From Neoceratodus forsteri (taxonomy: Eukaryota > Chordata > Ceratodontiformes > Ceratodontidae), in contig CM057454.1 in NCBI GenBank assembly GCA_016271365.2, positions 457,961,501 through 458,025,500 of the forward strand: a stretch of 64,000 nt of DNA, read 5' to 3'. Under the pieces are notes generated by a model, which had not been told where the DNA came from, did no database searches, and was given only the letters and a program-made list of their open reading frames with translations. Position numbers and translations under genes: made by a program. Shown one piece after another: positions 44,400 through 55,617 of this stretch; the stretch's first letter is position 1, and the number at the start of each line of letters is the position of its first letter.

Positions 44400-45690
44400 C
44401 TAGTCCCCCACCAATTCATACCCCTTGGTCCCACACCATTCCCTCAGCCACTTGTTGAAGTCACTGATTCTTCTCTTCCTGTCTATACTAGCCCTTGACA
44501 CTGGCAGAACTTCTGAGAAGGCTACCATTGTTCCCTCTTTGCTGCATAGTTTCCCCACTTCCCTGAAGCTATCTTGTACCTCCTCTATCCTGCTCCGTTC
44601 CAGACCATTCATTCCCAGGTGCACCACAATGTGTGACTTCCCCTCCACCTTCCCCATATATCTGCCCATATTCTGCCCCACTCTACTCGCTGTTATGCCT
44701 GGCATACATTCTACCCAGATGTTACTTTTTCTGGCACCCCTTCCCCCCATCTTATACTCTTAAGTATAGAATCCCCTAGAATTAGGACTCTCTGATGCCT
44801 ATCCTGCTCTCCCTCTTGTTGCCCTTCACTCCCCTGCCTCCCAACTTGTGAGGCTCTCTCATCCCCCCTGTCCCAACTCCCCTTTGCCTCCTCTAACCTT
44901 TGCTCTATCCTCTCCCCCCTCTCAAATATGACTGGGGTACTGACCTCCACCTCCAAACTATTTTCTGTCTATGGAACCTCCCCTTTGCACTCATTTGTTG
45001 CTCCATCCACCATGATACCACCTCCTCTGCTATTACTTCCCTGTGTCTTCCCTGAAATGTGGCCCTCCCCCACTCTGACTCCCTTTCTCTCCCTATCCTT
45101 AGCCTTCCCCAGGCTGCCTGCCACTTCCCTCATCTTCTTGTCTCCTTGCTCCTTACTTTCCTCTGGAGAGACTACATCACCTCGCTGAGCCCCCCCTGCC
45201 ACCGTGTCTTCTTGGTGTACCGCCTACTGCCTCCCTACTGTGTAACTTTTCCCCTGTAGCGTCCTCTCCCTGCTCTTTCACTGTAATGTCTCTCCTCTCC
45301 TCTCTGCTACCTGGTCTTCTGGACTAGCCAACACTGAGAATCTGTTTGCAGTGCTAACCTCTTGTCCATTAATGAGTCCAGTCCCCCTTCCCACAGGCTG
45401 ATATCTTTGCTCTGACCCAGTCTTAGTCATGCCCCTGTGCCTGACTCTCCTCCAGTCATCACTTCCTTCCCTTGGCTGCACCTGCTTGTGCGGTCCTCCT
45501 GCTGTTGCACCTAGTTCCCCCTTATTTTTGCCTGTTTAATCTCTTTTGGATGCCTCATTAGTTTCCTCTCCTGGCTGTGTTCCCCCCTGTTCTGTCTCCT
45601 CCATGCCTCCAGTTCCCTCCTCAACCACCCTATTTCCTACCTGAGCTGGCCCACCTGCCAACACACCCTACAGCCCCCAGCCCTCCAAGC
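44400..45690 (-). pseudogene. CR1 ORF1 with SGNH-esterase domain
   Basis: A Glu/Lys/Gln-rich N-terminal half (about 44969-45690) precedes the SGNH domain. VLILGDSILKSI lies at about 44750-44785 and carries the nucleophile Ser. The HIVVHLGMNGLERS box (normally HLGTND) and a C-terminal RISDFNKWLREWCG segment lie in 44400-44750. The 116-codon tail is open. A frame change separates the GDS box from the tail near 44711-44750. Confidence 0.85.
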
Positions 45691-45830
45691 CACTCCCAGG
45701 AATATGGCTGCTCCACATCCTTGGCAACATACAACCCTTCCCATCTCCCACCCTATTTGACTGCCCCTGCACATCCTCTCCTCCCTTAACCTGGCCCTAC
45801 CCCACTCCATGGAACCCTTCCCCTACCTTG

Positions 45831-46494
45831 AACTCCCCATGTCTGTAGAGGAAATATGTGGCCCTCCCAGTTAGTCAAAGGCTTTACATTGGCACTATAT
45901 CCTGTGAATGTAGGGTACACTGCATACCATGCAAATGACATACACTGGTGCAGTGCAGTGCAGTTGTGCAGCTCTGAATATAGCCCTGAGATCAGCTCTG
46001 AGCCAAGAGGGTGGCTAAGGGTGTGAGAGGAGGGCACCATTAAGGACACACAACACAGCAGCATAGGTATCACGACAAAAGTTAATTATTTACAATGGCC
46101 AACAGCACATAAAAAAACAAAACACAATCATATATACTAAACAAGGGCAACTGTCCATAGAAAAATGGTAGTGGTGGGGGAACAAAGGAACAAGGGGACC
46201 CATCTGTCAAGAGAAGGGGGGGAGTAACAGGAAAATAACAAGAAGCAAAATAAGGGCACCTGCCCAGAAAAAAAAAAAAAACATCAAGGGCAATGGCCCA
46301 TTAGGCAGTTCACAGGTCCATGGCCCATCAACCAGGGTACACATTCCCTGCTCCTTGAACACTAGCCATACAGCACACAAGCCAAGACAGGTGTGCATGA
46401 CAACAGACATCTATGAGCCACCCCTGTCAGTTGCAGGGTCCAGGTCAGCCTCACATATGTTACACACAGCTCAGCTGTATATGGATGGCACCGT
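45831..46494. other. Unassigned spacer
   Basis: No gene recognised. It has short GCAGT repeats (45952-45974) and an A run (46268-46282). Confidence 0.45.
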
Positions 46495-46954
46495 TACTGT
46501 TTGTTTGTTTTATTTTGATAATCGGGTGAGGACACTGGGACAGGCCCATTTTCAGTTCCAACCCGAACACATAACAATACATAAACAAAAACATATACAA
46601 AAAACATAATACAAAAAAAACAAGCAACAAATAATTAAAAACATTTACATTCATACAATGCAAACAACCATAATTTTCATTTTTTTTTTAAAGCTTTCCA
46701 GCGTACCAATAATCCTAAGATCCTCCGGCAGGCTGTTACACAAAAATGGAGCAACAACAGAAAAGGCTCTAGAGCCAGTTTTAGTAGAGCAAGATTTGTG
46801 GAGAAGAAGTATTCCCTTAAAGGATCTAAGATTCAAGGTCGAACTTCTAACCTTTAACAAATCAGTTAAGGGGTATCTATCAATCTCAAATAAGGATTTG
46901 AAAATTAAACAACAAACTGAATACATAAAATGAGCATTAGGTGGCAACCAATGG

Positions 46955-47515
46955 TATACTGTGATGTGCAGAACCGTGACTGAGTGACCCCCGAAAGGGC
47001 GACTCAATCATGACGCATGGCACAGCAACTACCGAGCAGCTACAGTGACAGATGGGGTGGGTTGGCGACTGTAGTGACGAGGTAAGTCGCACATGTATGT
47101 GTGCGTGGCAGGGTGGGAGGCGAGCATGTTACAGGTACACGCCCGGAGGGACGGGGCACTCGGTGAGGGGTGGGAGGGGATTTGAGGGGTGACACTGTGG
47201 TAGGCTGCCCAGCTGGCCCGTGGTGTAGCGGGTTGGCTCATGGCTTTGCTGGCTAGGGTGCTGGGTTCAGGTCCGGGCACAGGTTTGTTTTTGTTGCACC
47301 ACCAATTTAATTTTTATATTTTGCCCCAACATGCACCCCCATGGAGTTGAGAATCGTTAAGCGAAGTGCGAAGTGTAGCCCCTGCATAAGCGTAAAAATG
47401 TAAGTCCCCTGGCGCCATTTTGTTGGACGCCGGGGAGTCAGAGCGCCAAAATTAATTTTCAGCAGTCTGACTTTGCCGTAACAGTGATCGCTCTTTGGCG
47501 GTTGCCGTTATCACA
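46955..47515. mobile_element. MITE-like insert with tRNA-like core
   Basis: About 560 bp interrupts the L2-like RT between its LEWL and PPNAHF residues. The ends are imperfect inverted repeats: TGGTATACTGTGATGTGCAG on the left and, in reverse complement, TGGTTCTATGTGATAACGGC on the right. Both flanks carry CAACCA. There is no coding capacity. Confidence 0.5.
47205..47285 (+). repeat. tRNA-like sequence
   Basis: GTGGTGTAGCGGGTTGGC resembles an A box and GGGTTCAGGTCC a B box, with about 45 bases between. No complete cloverleaf is formed and it sits inside the MITE-like insert. It is probably a SINE head or tRNA pseudogene. Confidence 0.45.
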
Positions 47516-48019
47516 TAGAACCACAACCACTCAAGGGAATAATATAGTAAACAATGATGTATTTGGGGGGGGACTTCTAACACAAAATGGCATATGTTAT
47601 TAAATGCAACTGATAAAGAATGAGTTTCTGTGATGGATAATTTATAGTAGAGACTCCCTATATAATCAAAATGGGGTAATAACACCCCAATAGCAATAGC
47701 CTTTCTAGTCTCAAAATCGAAATATTGTTTTAATTTATACATTATACCCAATTTTTGATTTATCTTGTGACAAACTAATCTGATTTGAGCTTGGAAGGAT
47801 AAACTGGTATACAGCAAGGCCCCTAGATATTTGAATTCATACACTTGCTCAAGGAAATTTCCATGAGCATCAAAAATAGCTAAACTTGGATTATTCTGTA
47901 GATAAAAAGAGGTCTCAAACAACATGGCCTTGGTCTTTGAAGAGTTTAATACCAGAGCATTATCACTGAACCAATGGCAAACTGATGTAAAGTCTTGCTG
48001 TAAATGAAAAGTTAAGAAT

Positions 48020-48222
48020 GCTAATGACTGAGATTGCTTGACTGTCCAAAGCTTTAAATCAGCTTTGAAGACATATTTGTTTAACCTGGCATATCCGGAT
48101 TTTTAAATATATTTATGGATTGTTCTTAGGATTTTAAGTTTTATGTATTGATTTGTTGTAAAAGCACCTTGGTTTTGGAAAGGCACTTTTTAGAAATAAA
48201 GTATTCATTCATTCAAAAGTAT
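48020..48222 (+). repeat. L2-like LINE 3' end inside the minus-strand L2
   Basis: It encodes SFKSALKTYLFNLAYP at about 48047-48100, the last residues of an L2-like ORF2. It then runs through a 3' untranslated region with GGCACTTTTTAGAAATAAAG and ends in ATTCATTCATTC. AAAAGT occurs on both sides as a likely target duplication. Confidence 0.78.
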
Positions 48223-49350
48223 CAAATCACCCGTATAAAGAAGGCTGTCACAGGTTAAACAAACAGTAGGTAAAGAATTAATAAACAAAGAAAACAAAAG
48301 AGGACCCAAAATAGACTCTTGAGGAACACTAGAGTGAATAGGAAAAGTAAAAGAGACAGAAGTACCGATAGAAACATAAAGAGAACGATTAAATAAGTAA
48401 TCACGAAACCAAACAACCACATTATCAGAAAATCCCATTTCACTCAATCCAGTGCAAAGCAATGAGTGATTTATCAGATCAAATGTCTTGGTCAGGTCCA
48501 CGAACACCACCCCAAGCATGCAACCCTTATCAAAGCTGCAAAGGGTGGCATCCGTGAACCTGACCAAGGCAGTCTCTGTACCATGATTAGGCTGTATGCC
48601 GTGTTGTTGGGGACATAACACATCATACTTCTGTAGGTAAGATGAAATTTGTTCATTGACAATTTTTTCCAGTAATTTACTCAGAGGATTGAGAATAGAA
48701 ATGGGGCGAAACTCATCGAGCACAGATTTCTTTGGAATGAGAACAGCTCTGGCACATTTCCATTTAGAAGGATAAGGTCCGGTAACTAGACTTAGATTAA
48801 AAATTGAACATAAAGGACCTGCAATATAGGGAGCTACAAGTCTAATAAAGTGACCATCTAAACCCTACCCACAGTCACTAAATTTGTTTGGTATTAGCAA
48901 CACTAATTTAAGAACCTAATTCCAAAAAATAGAACGAAAGTAAAAGGGGGGTCTTCCAAGTGGGCTGCATTTTTTCAAGATTGATAACTTAGGCCCAACA
49001 CCATGATAACTTGATAGGTCTGAAAATTTCAAGCCAAATTGATTCGAAATATCGACAGGGTCTGCAATCAACCCAGAAGCAACTTGCAAGGACTTGATAT
49101 TACAATTAGCCTTCGGGGACAAAAATTGATTAACTGATGCCCAAAATTATTTAGAATTTGTTAGTTTATCAGATATGACTTTCCTGTAAAACAGCGTCTT
49201 TGCATCCTTAACCAAGTAACCAAGTGAGACACCTTATTCTGGAGGAACCTATATCTCGCCATCAAAAATTGCGAAGGTACATTCTTGAAATTAGCTCAGG
49301 CAATATCTCTAGCCTTTATCCAACCCTTAATTTCGGTGGTAAGCCATTTA

Positions 49351-50735
49351 TTATGTTCCCCTTGGACTAGGTACAGCAGCCAGAGCATCTTGTGAGTTCC
49401 GTGGTGTTGTACACAGGTGGGGTGCCATTCGCACTTTCTTTGTTGACACAGCACTGGTGTGGGATGCAGCCCCACCTGGAGGCACCCTCCCCATCCTGAA
49501 TATGTCATCACCACCCTACAGGGTTATCACTCATACAGAGCCAGTACAGGACATTGGCCCTGCAAAGGCCCAGTCATGTTTGAATGTATGCATTGCCATG
49601 CTCATGTACAGTGTAGGAATCGGACCCTAGTCATCACTGTGTTGGTTAGACACTACCAGCCATGCATTACACTGTTGATCACATATGGTACACAGTGCAT
49701 ATGGCAGTGGAGATGGTACTGCTGCAGGTGGACTACTTCAGGTGCTGTATGATGCACATGGCAGGACATGGTGGCGTATGGGTACTATGGTGGCCTGTGC
49801 CTACCTCCTGATGACAGCCATTCATACATAGTCCTAAGCATGTAGCAAAACAGACCCGATTGACACTGACAGGGTACCATGCCATCCGCAAATAGGTGCA
49901 TAGCAGTAGACTACACAGACCATGATACACCACAGGGTATGCCCTCTGCACAGCGAAACATTTACAGAGAATGCGCTGATGCCAACAACATCGGCAGTTC
50001 ACTGTAAAAGTCCACCAGGACCCCAACACTCTTTCCCCCGGTCCTGCATCCCCTCCCCGAATCAGCTCCAACTTAGAGTTGATTATCCTGAAGTCTAGGG
50101 GGTGTAGGGGGCAGAGCCCCCCTGCATGGGGGGTTGGGTGGGTGAAGCCCCCCAATAAACAGCAACTGTTTCTCTGATGAATTTATGTCGACTGCAAATT
50201 GCGATTGACGTAAATCCATCGCTGTAGGGTTGCATTGGGAACAAGTTGTCACTGTAGCATCATAGAGCCCACCACCGTGTCACTGGTGGGGCAAAGCCCC
50301 AAGTACAGGGCGATTGTCCCCTATCACAACTGCATAGGTGAAGCCCCCACAGGCATGCAACCTGCATGGGGGGGTCACATGTGGACAGTCATCGCTGGCC
50401 ACAGAGTAATGAGCATACTGTAGACATGAGTGGTGGAAAAGCAGAAACAATGGCAGGTCCAAGGATGCAGGGCAGGGGGCAAAGTTCCCACCCCATTGTG
50501 TGAGTTCACTCACACCATTATTGTTTCTCGATCAGATGTGTAATTTGTGGAGTAACTGCTGACACTTCACTGAGGTAGTCCACAGTCATACAGCCCTGAC
50601 AGGTGCATGCCTCAGGAAACCACAGCAGGTCCTGTTGTGTACAGGACATTGGGATGTCATGTGGTACAGGGGACCCAGACACCTGCTTACATATGGGCAG
50701 ACCATGCAGAGGGGCATGTCTCATACCAAAGAGGG
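49351..50735. other. Probable DNA-transposon sequence, unclassified
   Basis: TGCA/CATGG-rich DNA, resembling the sequence beyond the CR1 at 54160. No domain recognised. It contains the palindromic GC-rich stretch listed next. Confidence 0.35.
50085..50385. repeat. GC-rich palindromic segment
   Basis: GGGGGCAGAGCCCCCCTGC, GGGTGAAGCCCCCC, GGGGCAAAGCCCC and GGTGAAGCCCCCAC recur within 300 bases and can pair with one another. The dyad ATTTATGTC with GACGTAAAT lies between them (50178-50215). Confidence 0.65.
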
Positions 50736-50808
50736 GAAAACATATGAACATATGAATTTGCCAGCAGATAAAAGCCTTATGGTTTATCGAGTCTGCTTGA
50801 GTGTGCAG

Positions 50809-53590
50809 CTAGCAACCCTTATACTGCAGCTGCCCCTCCCTCCCCCTGCCCCTCCCTCTTACCGTATACCATCCCCTTTTGAAACAGTCCACTGTTCTAC
50901 AGGATACCACTTCTGCAGGCAATGTGCTCCACCCTGACACCACTCTTTCTGTAAAAAAGTGTCTTCTCATTTCCCTCTTGAACCTTCCCCCCTCCAATCT
51001 GAGATTGTGACCTTGAGAGTCCCTAACCCCCCTTAACTTGAATTGTCCCTCCATGCCTGTCTTTTTTATTCCCTTCATGTAATTGAAGGTTTCAATCATC
51101 TCCCTCCTGTCTCTCCTCTCCTCTAGTGAGTAAATGTACAACTTCCTCAGCCTGCTCACGTAGGGTATGTCCCCTAGTCCCTGGATCATCTTTATTGCCC
51201 TGTGCTGCACCACCTCCAGTAACTTAATGTCCCTCTTCAGGTATGGGCACCAGTACTGCATGCAGTACTCCAGGTGTGGCCTGACTAGTGACCTATACAA
51301 CGGCAGGATCACCTCCCCTCTCCTTGAACATATACCCCTGGCAATACAACCCAGCATTTTGTTGGCCTTTGCAGCTGCCTTCCTGCGTTGTGCTGAGTGG
51401 GTCATTGAGCCTGTTATGATCACCCCCAGATCCTTCTCTGTCATGGCTAGCTGAACACACCCCCCAGCTGGTGGCTCCTTCTTGGGGTTTTGTGCCCCGA
51501 AATGTAGCACTTTACACTTTTTGGCATTGAACCTCAACTGCCAGGTGTATGATCAGATCTCCAATTTTGACAGATCATCCTGCAACCCATGCCACCCTCC
51601 TAGGTCATCCACTACTGCTCCCATCTTGGTGTCATCTGCAAACAAACTGATCTTGCTCTTGCTGCCCATTGAGATGTCTGATATGAACAACCCAAACAAC
51701 ACTGGTCCCAGCACTGAGCCCTGCGGTACTCCACTTGTCATTGCCCTCGGAGATGAGAGCTCCCCTCCCACCACCACCCTCTGCTACCTTCCCTGTAACC
51801 AGTTTACTACCCATCCCACCATTTTCACCCCTGCACCTGTACCTGCCAGCTTACTATCCAGCCTCCCATGTGGCACTGAGTTGAATGCCTTACTGAAGTC
51901 CAGAAACAGGACATACACTGCATGGCCCTTGTCCAACTGTCTAGTTACCCAGTCATAGTAATCCACCAGGTTGGTCTGACAGGATCTGCCCATGACAAAC
52001 CCATGCTGCCTAATGTCCTGCAGCCCACTGGTCTCCAGAAGGGACACCAGTCTCTCTTTCAGAATTGTTTCCATCAGTTTTTCCACGATGTCTGTGAGGC
52101 TTACCGGCCTGTAGTTTCCTGGTTCGTCTTTGGGACCACTCTTATGGAGGGGTACCACATGAGCCATCCTCCAGTCCTGAGGTAGACTTCCTGAGACCAG
52201 GGAGGCATTGAACAGGTCTGCCAAGGCCCCCCCCAGGATTTCTGCCAGCTCTCTCAGTACCCTGGGGTGAGTGCCATCTGGCCCTGGTGCCTTGTCAACC
52301 CTCAGTGCCCTCAGGCCCTCCAGTACCCTGGCCTCTGTGATTCCCCCATCTGTCACCTCCTCCTCCTCCCCCTGAGTCTGACCTCCCACCCCCCCTCAGT
52401 AGCGCCCCTCCTTTCTCCTTAGTAAACACTGAGCAGAAGTATTCATTAAGTGCTTCTGCCTGCTCTGCTCCTGTTTCCACCCACCCCATCCCTCTTAATC
52501 CTTACTATTTTGTCCCTACAACTCCTTTTCTCCCTGATGTACCTGAAGAATTCCTTCTCCCCCTTCTTGATGCCTTGCACCAGCCTGAGCTCCCTGGACA
52601 CCTTAGCTGCCCTTACTGCCTTCATCACCTCCTTTGACTCCTTCAGGTAATCCTTTCTGTCCTCCTCTCTCCCTGTTTTTTTAAACCTCCTAAAGGTGGC
52701 TGTTTTATTTCTTACTTTCTCCATGACCCCTTGCTCAACCAGCTGGGTTTCGTGGCCCTAGCTCTCTTACTCTGGACCCTGATGCAGGTTTTGGTTGCCT
52801 CCTCAATCCCCAGTTTTATGACCTCCCACCTCTGGTTAGTGTCCATATTAGTTTGGATTCTGGCTAGATACCCTTTAACTACCTCCCCCCCATCCTCCCC
52901 AAGTTGGGGTTCCTGAAGTCCAACACTTGTACCTGTTTCTACTCCCTCCTTACACATTTTCAACATGAACCACACTAAGTGGTAGTCACTCCCTGACAGC
53001 GGCCTTTCCCACCTCAACTCCCTCACAAACTCCCCATTTGCCAGCACGAGGTCCAGGGTGCTCCCTAACATGGTTGGCTCGCTGACCATGTGCATTAGAA
53101 AGCTTACCTGGAACGCATCCAGAAGTATCTGCTCCCTTCTATTCATGGTGGCTGGGGTACTCCAATCCACTCCTGGCAGGTTGAAGTTCCCCACAGTCAC
53201 CGTGCTACCCTTTCCACAGGCCCATCTGATTTGTCCCAATAGTTCTCTGTCTAACTCCTTTGTCTGAGATGGTGGCCTTTACACTGCTCCCATCCTGAGA
53301 GTCCTGTTCTTGGAATCCTGGATTTTCATACATAACAACTCTGTACTACCCTCCTCCCCCTCCTCACGAACACACTTCAGTCCTTCTCTCACATACAGTG
53401 CTGCCCCCCCTTCCCATTTACCCTATCTCTGCAGAATATCTTATACCCTCATTCCACCAGGTCCCAGTCCTGGTAATGGGTGGCCCATGTTTCGGTGATG
53501 GCTGCCATGTCCACCTCCCCTTCTGCCATGAGAGTCTGTAGCTCTGCTGTTTTGTTCCCTAGGCGCCTAGCATTCAAGGTGACCACCCAC
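50809..53590 (-). pseudogene. CR1 ORF2 endonuclease/reverse transcriptase
   Basis: The endonuclease carries LMAEGEVDMAAITETWATHY (near 53500-53560), GNFNLPGVDW (about 53175-53205, Asp to Asn in the usual GDFN) and GSDYHLVWF (about 52975-53000, where SDHH is usual). The linker includes KVRNKTATFRRFKKTGREED. A 201-codon frame (51784-52389) has DKAPGPDGTHPRVLRELAEI, QHGFVMGRSCQTNL and VLFLDFSKAFNSVPHG. FADDTKMG is intact at about 51625-51655. The C-terminal 242 codons (50809-51537) are open. Remaining breaks lie at 52390-52450 and 51553-51780. Confidence 0.9.
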
Positions 53591-53744
53591 CACCCTTTTT
53601 CCTTCCCCTCTCCCCCTCCTGCTGTCCCTTCCTAGCATCCCGCTAGTACTCCCTTTTTTTCCATTGCTTCTAGCATTGGGGGTAAGCTCATTCGGCTTCC
53701 CCTCCTGTGGATTCTGCATGCCTCCTGCCCACTTGCCACCCCCC

Positions 53745-54155
53745 ACTCCTAGTTTAAATGCCATTCTTTTGCTATGTAATCCCCTATCTTCTGCTTTAAT
53801 ACCTTCTTGCCCTCCTCACTTAGGTGAAGTCTATCCTTACCATAGAGATCACTGTCCTCCCAGGTCCCTCCCCACTCACCCACCAGCCTATAACCCTTGG
53901 ACTGGCACCAGGTTCCTTGCAGTGCCCGCCCTGGTCACCGGAAGTGCTTCCGAGAAAGCTACTGATCTTCCTGCCTCCTCACATATTGGTCCTAGTTCCT
54001 CAAACCTCCCCTGAACTACCTCTATCATCTCTCTCGCTAGGTCTTTTGTCCCCACATGCAGAACTATATGTGGTTTCACCCTACCCCTCCTAGCAAACTT
54101 TAGAACAGACTGACCCACCCTTTCCATTGTCATTCCTGGTATTGTCTCCACCCAT
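53745..54155 (-). pseudogene. CR1 ORF1, C-terminal part
   Basis: The SGNH domain is recognised by HIVLHVGTKDLAREMIEVVQ (the usual HVGTNDLA box) and VAFSEALPVTRA. The GDS box and N-terminal half are missing through 5' truncation near 54155. The frame joins unrelated sequence beyond that point, so the upstream codons of this frame (to 54298) are not part of CR1. Confidence 0.8.
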
Positions 54156-54261
54156 ATGCCAAAGGAACAAGGACACAAAGGTAATGTGCAAAGTGTCTCG
54201 GGGACAGTAACCCTGTCATAGGCCTGCACACAGGCCATTACACACACACCATTCATGGAAC

Positions 54262-54545
54262 CATTTGTACTCACTTGGTCTTGGCACAGTGTCACCATCC
54301 ACCATTGCCTTCAGCTGCAGCAGACAGTGTGTCTATCTCCTCTGGAGGTCATTGTAACAGTGCTGACACTGGTCACTGGTATGGGCGACCCCAGTTCATC
54401 ATGTCAGGCACCGCCCCACTGATGCCCACACCTTACTCCACAGCCTGTCTTACTCAGCCTTGTCTCTTAGCAGGTGGTCCTCTCTGGCCAACACCAGGTC
54501 GACCAAATTGGCCAGCTCAGTGTTGGATCACCTGTGGTCCCTTAG
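54262..54545 (-). pseudogene. Myb/SANT-like domain fragment, minus strand
   Basis: In interrupted frames the minus strand encodes ELANLVDLVLAREDHLLRDK, DRLWSKVWASVGRCLT and SDQCQHCYNDLQRR. This is a Myb/SANT-like DNA-binding domain of the kind found in the accessory protein of Harbinger transposons, with three Trp/Leu-centred helices and a DQC-x3-Y-x-DL recognition helix. It has stops and points away from the plus-strand Myb gene at 55640, so it belongs to a second element. Confidence 0.6.
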
Positions 54546-54699
54546 AGGCATGACTCTGCTTCATCTGCCTGCCATTGTTTCACTATCTGTCTAGGCCTAG
54601 CACCCCCACCAGACTAATCAGGTTCTGGGCTGTCTGGGCATGTCCTGTAGTTTTGACTGAGCATGTTGCCATGGTAGTGCCATGTTAACATCACGTTGC

Positions 54700-54960
54700 A
54701 CCACACAACGTGTATGTTTGGGGGATTGTAACAGGCGCACATGCCAGGCATGGGGTGGCACATGTGCGAAATGCATGTGGTGCGTGCACAGCCCTGCACA
54801 GGGCTGCACACCTCAATTGTGCAAGAACATGGTGCGCAGGGCCATGCAAGGTGATGATGTTATGTGCGGCATGTAATGTCATGTCTGCACTGTGAACCGA
54901 TGTTGTGCAAGTGCAGGCACTGCACAACACCACGTGCTAGCACAATCACATTAGGGCAGT
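54700..54960. repeat. TGCA-rich segment with short perfect hairpins
   Basis: CAGCCCTGCACAGGGCTG (54789-54806) and the pair GTTGTGCA/TGCACAAC (54902-54929) are perfect inverted repeats. The composition is unlike the flanks. It may be part of a Harbinger subterminal region. Confidence 0.5.
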
Positions 54961-55089
54961 GGGCAAAATTGCAAAATTCAGCCACAGTATACAAATGAAT
55001 CAATTTTGCAGTCAGCGGGCAAGCAGCCACATTTGCACGTTGTTACAGACAGGTATGCATACATTTAGAATGCCTGATTGCACCTGGAG

Positions 55090-55098
55090 TATATAAAG
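55090..55098 (+). promoter_or_regulatory. TATA box upstream of the Myb-like gene
   Basis: TATATAAAG in a GC-moderate context, about 530 bases before the Myb-like coding region and in the same direction. Confidence 0.5.
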
Positions 55099-55617
55099 GA
55101 GAACAGTGCATCACCTAGGTTCTGCAGCTAACCTGCAGGTGGATAGACACAGATGTCCTGTGGAATGACCTAGAAAGGAACAATGATGAGCATTGATCTG
55201 TGTGTATTCTGTGTACAGTAGTACCTTGGACATGTTGAGGTGGTGGACCTCTCACAGATACATCTAGTAGTGGTAGTATTGTCATGTCTAGGTGGAGGTA
55301 TCCTCTAGTAGTGATCCATGTTGCACAATGGCAGCTGAAACAACATCTTTACATACAGTACATGTGTAGGTGGTTGTGGCCCTGGGTTCTTTGGGACTCT
55401 GACCATTTTAACACCTGTCTGTCTGTGACCTTCAACATGGCAGTGTATGTGCATGGACAGGCTTGTGTCAGGTGGCTGATGGCTGTGTTAGGACATGCAT
55501 TGCCAGGATACCCACATGTCTCGGGGGAGGGGGGAATTCCAGCACTGTGCCATTCAGTTGTGTTCTGCTGTGTGTACTCCCTGGTCACCTGTATTCCACA
55601 CCCTTGTCCAACAGGTA

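Larger units (their letters stand above)
41240..45830 (-). mobile_element. CR1 LINE, near full length
   Basis: On the minus strand ORF1 (about 45680 to 44400) is followed by ORF2 (about 44130 to 41297) and a short 3' untranslated region. The 3' end, near 41240, reads TTTCATAGGTTCGTATGTTTG. It is a different subfamily from the plus-strand CR1 at 34460-38690, judged by its 3' end and protein differences. The 5' boundary is not sharp. Confidence 0.88.
46651..49345 (-). pseudogene. L2-like reverse transcriptase
   Basis: The frames in order are: linker with FWASVNQFLSPKANCN (about 49090-49145); a 172-codon open RT start (48205-48723) with FRPISILNPLSKLLEKIVNE, QHGIQPNHGTETALVRF, GVVFVDLTKTFDLINHS and SVPQESILGPLLFSLFIN; YTGDLILL at the motif C position, where YADD is expected; then 47452-47925 with YEFKYLGALLYTSLSF; and the tail 46651-47007 with VVAPFLCNSLPEDLR. 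The catalytic box is altered and the gene is split by two insertions. Confidence 0.87.
46495..49350 (-). mobile_element. L2/Rex1-like LINE, interrupted twice
   Basis: On the minus strand, an endonuclease-RT linker starts near 49350. The RT follows (48723 to about 47520, then about 46950 to 46651), and the 3' end with a TTTTATTTTGATAATCGGGT-type terminus lies near 46500. A MITE-like block (about 46955-47515) and a plus-strand L2 3' end (about 48020-48222) interrupt it. Rejoining at GGTTG (46948/47516 region) and AAAAGT (48011/48224 region) restores the domain order. Confidence 0.85.
50740..54155 (-). mobile_element. CR1 LINE, 5' truncated within ORF1
   Basis: On the minus strand it has partial ORF1 (to about 54155), ORF2 (about 53590 to 50809) and a 3' end at about 50740 reading TTCATATGTTCATATG. 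CCAAAG lies at both outer edges (50726-50731 and 54159-54164) and may be a short target duplication. It is close in sequence to the CR1 at 41240-45830. Confidence 0.87.

Noticed and set aside
45577..45790. Proline-rich plus-strand frames across the CR1 at 41240-45830
   Set aside because: They are antisense shadows of CR1 ORF1, whose Glu/Lys-rich codons read as Pro/Ser/Leu on the other strand.
50174..50216. CTGATGA near the 50.1-kb palindromes as a hammerhead
   Set aside because: The GAAA box is missing; the dyad there does not follow the hammerhead layout.
54700..54960. Short overlapping open frames on both strands
   Set aside because: They arise from TGCA-rich, nearly palindromic composition and match no protein family.
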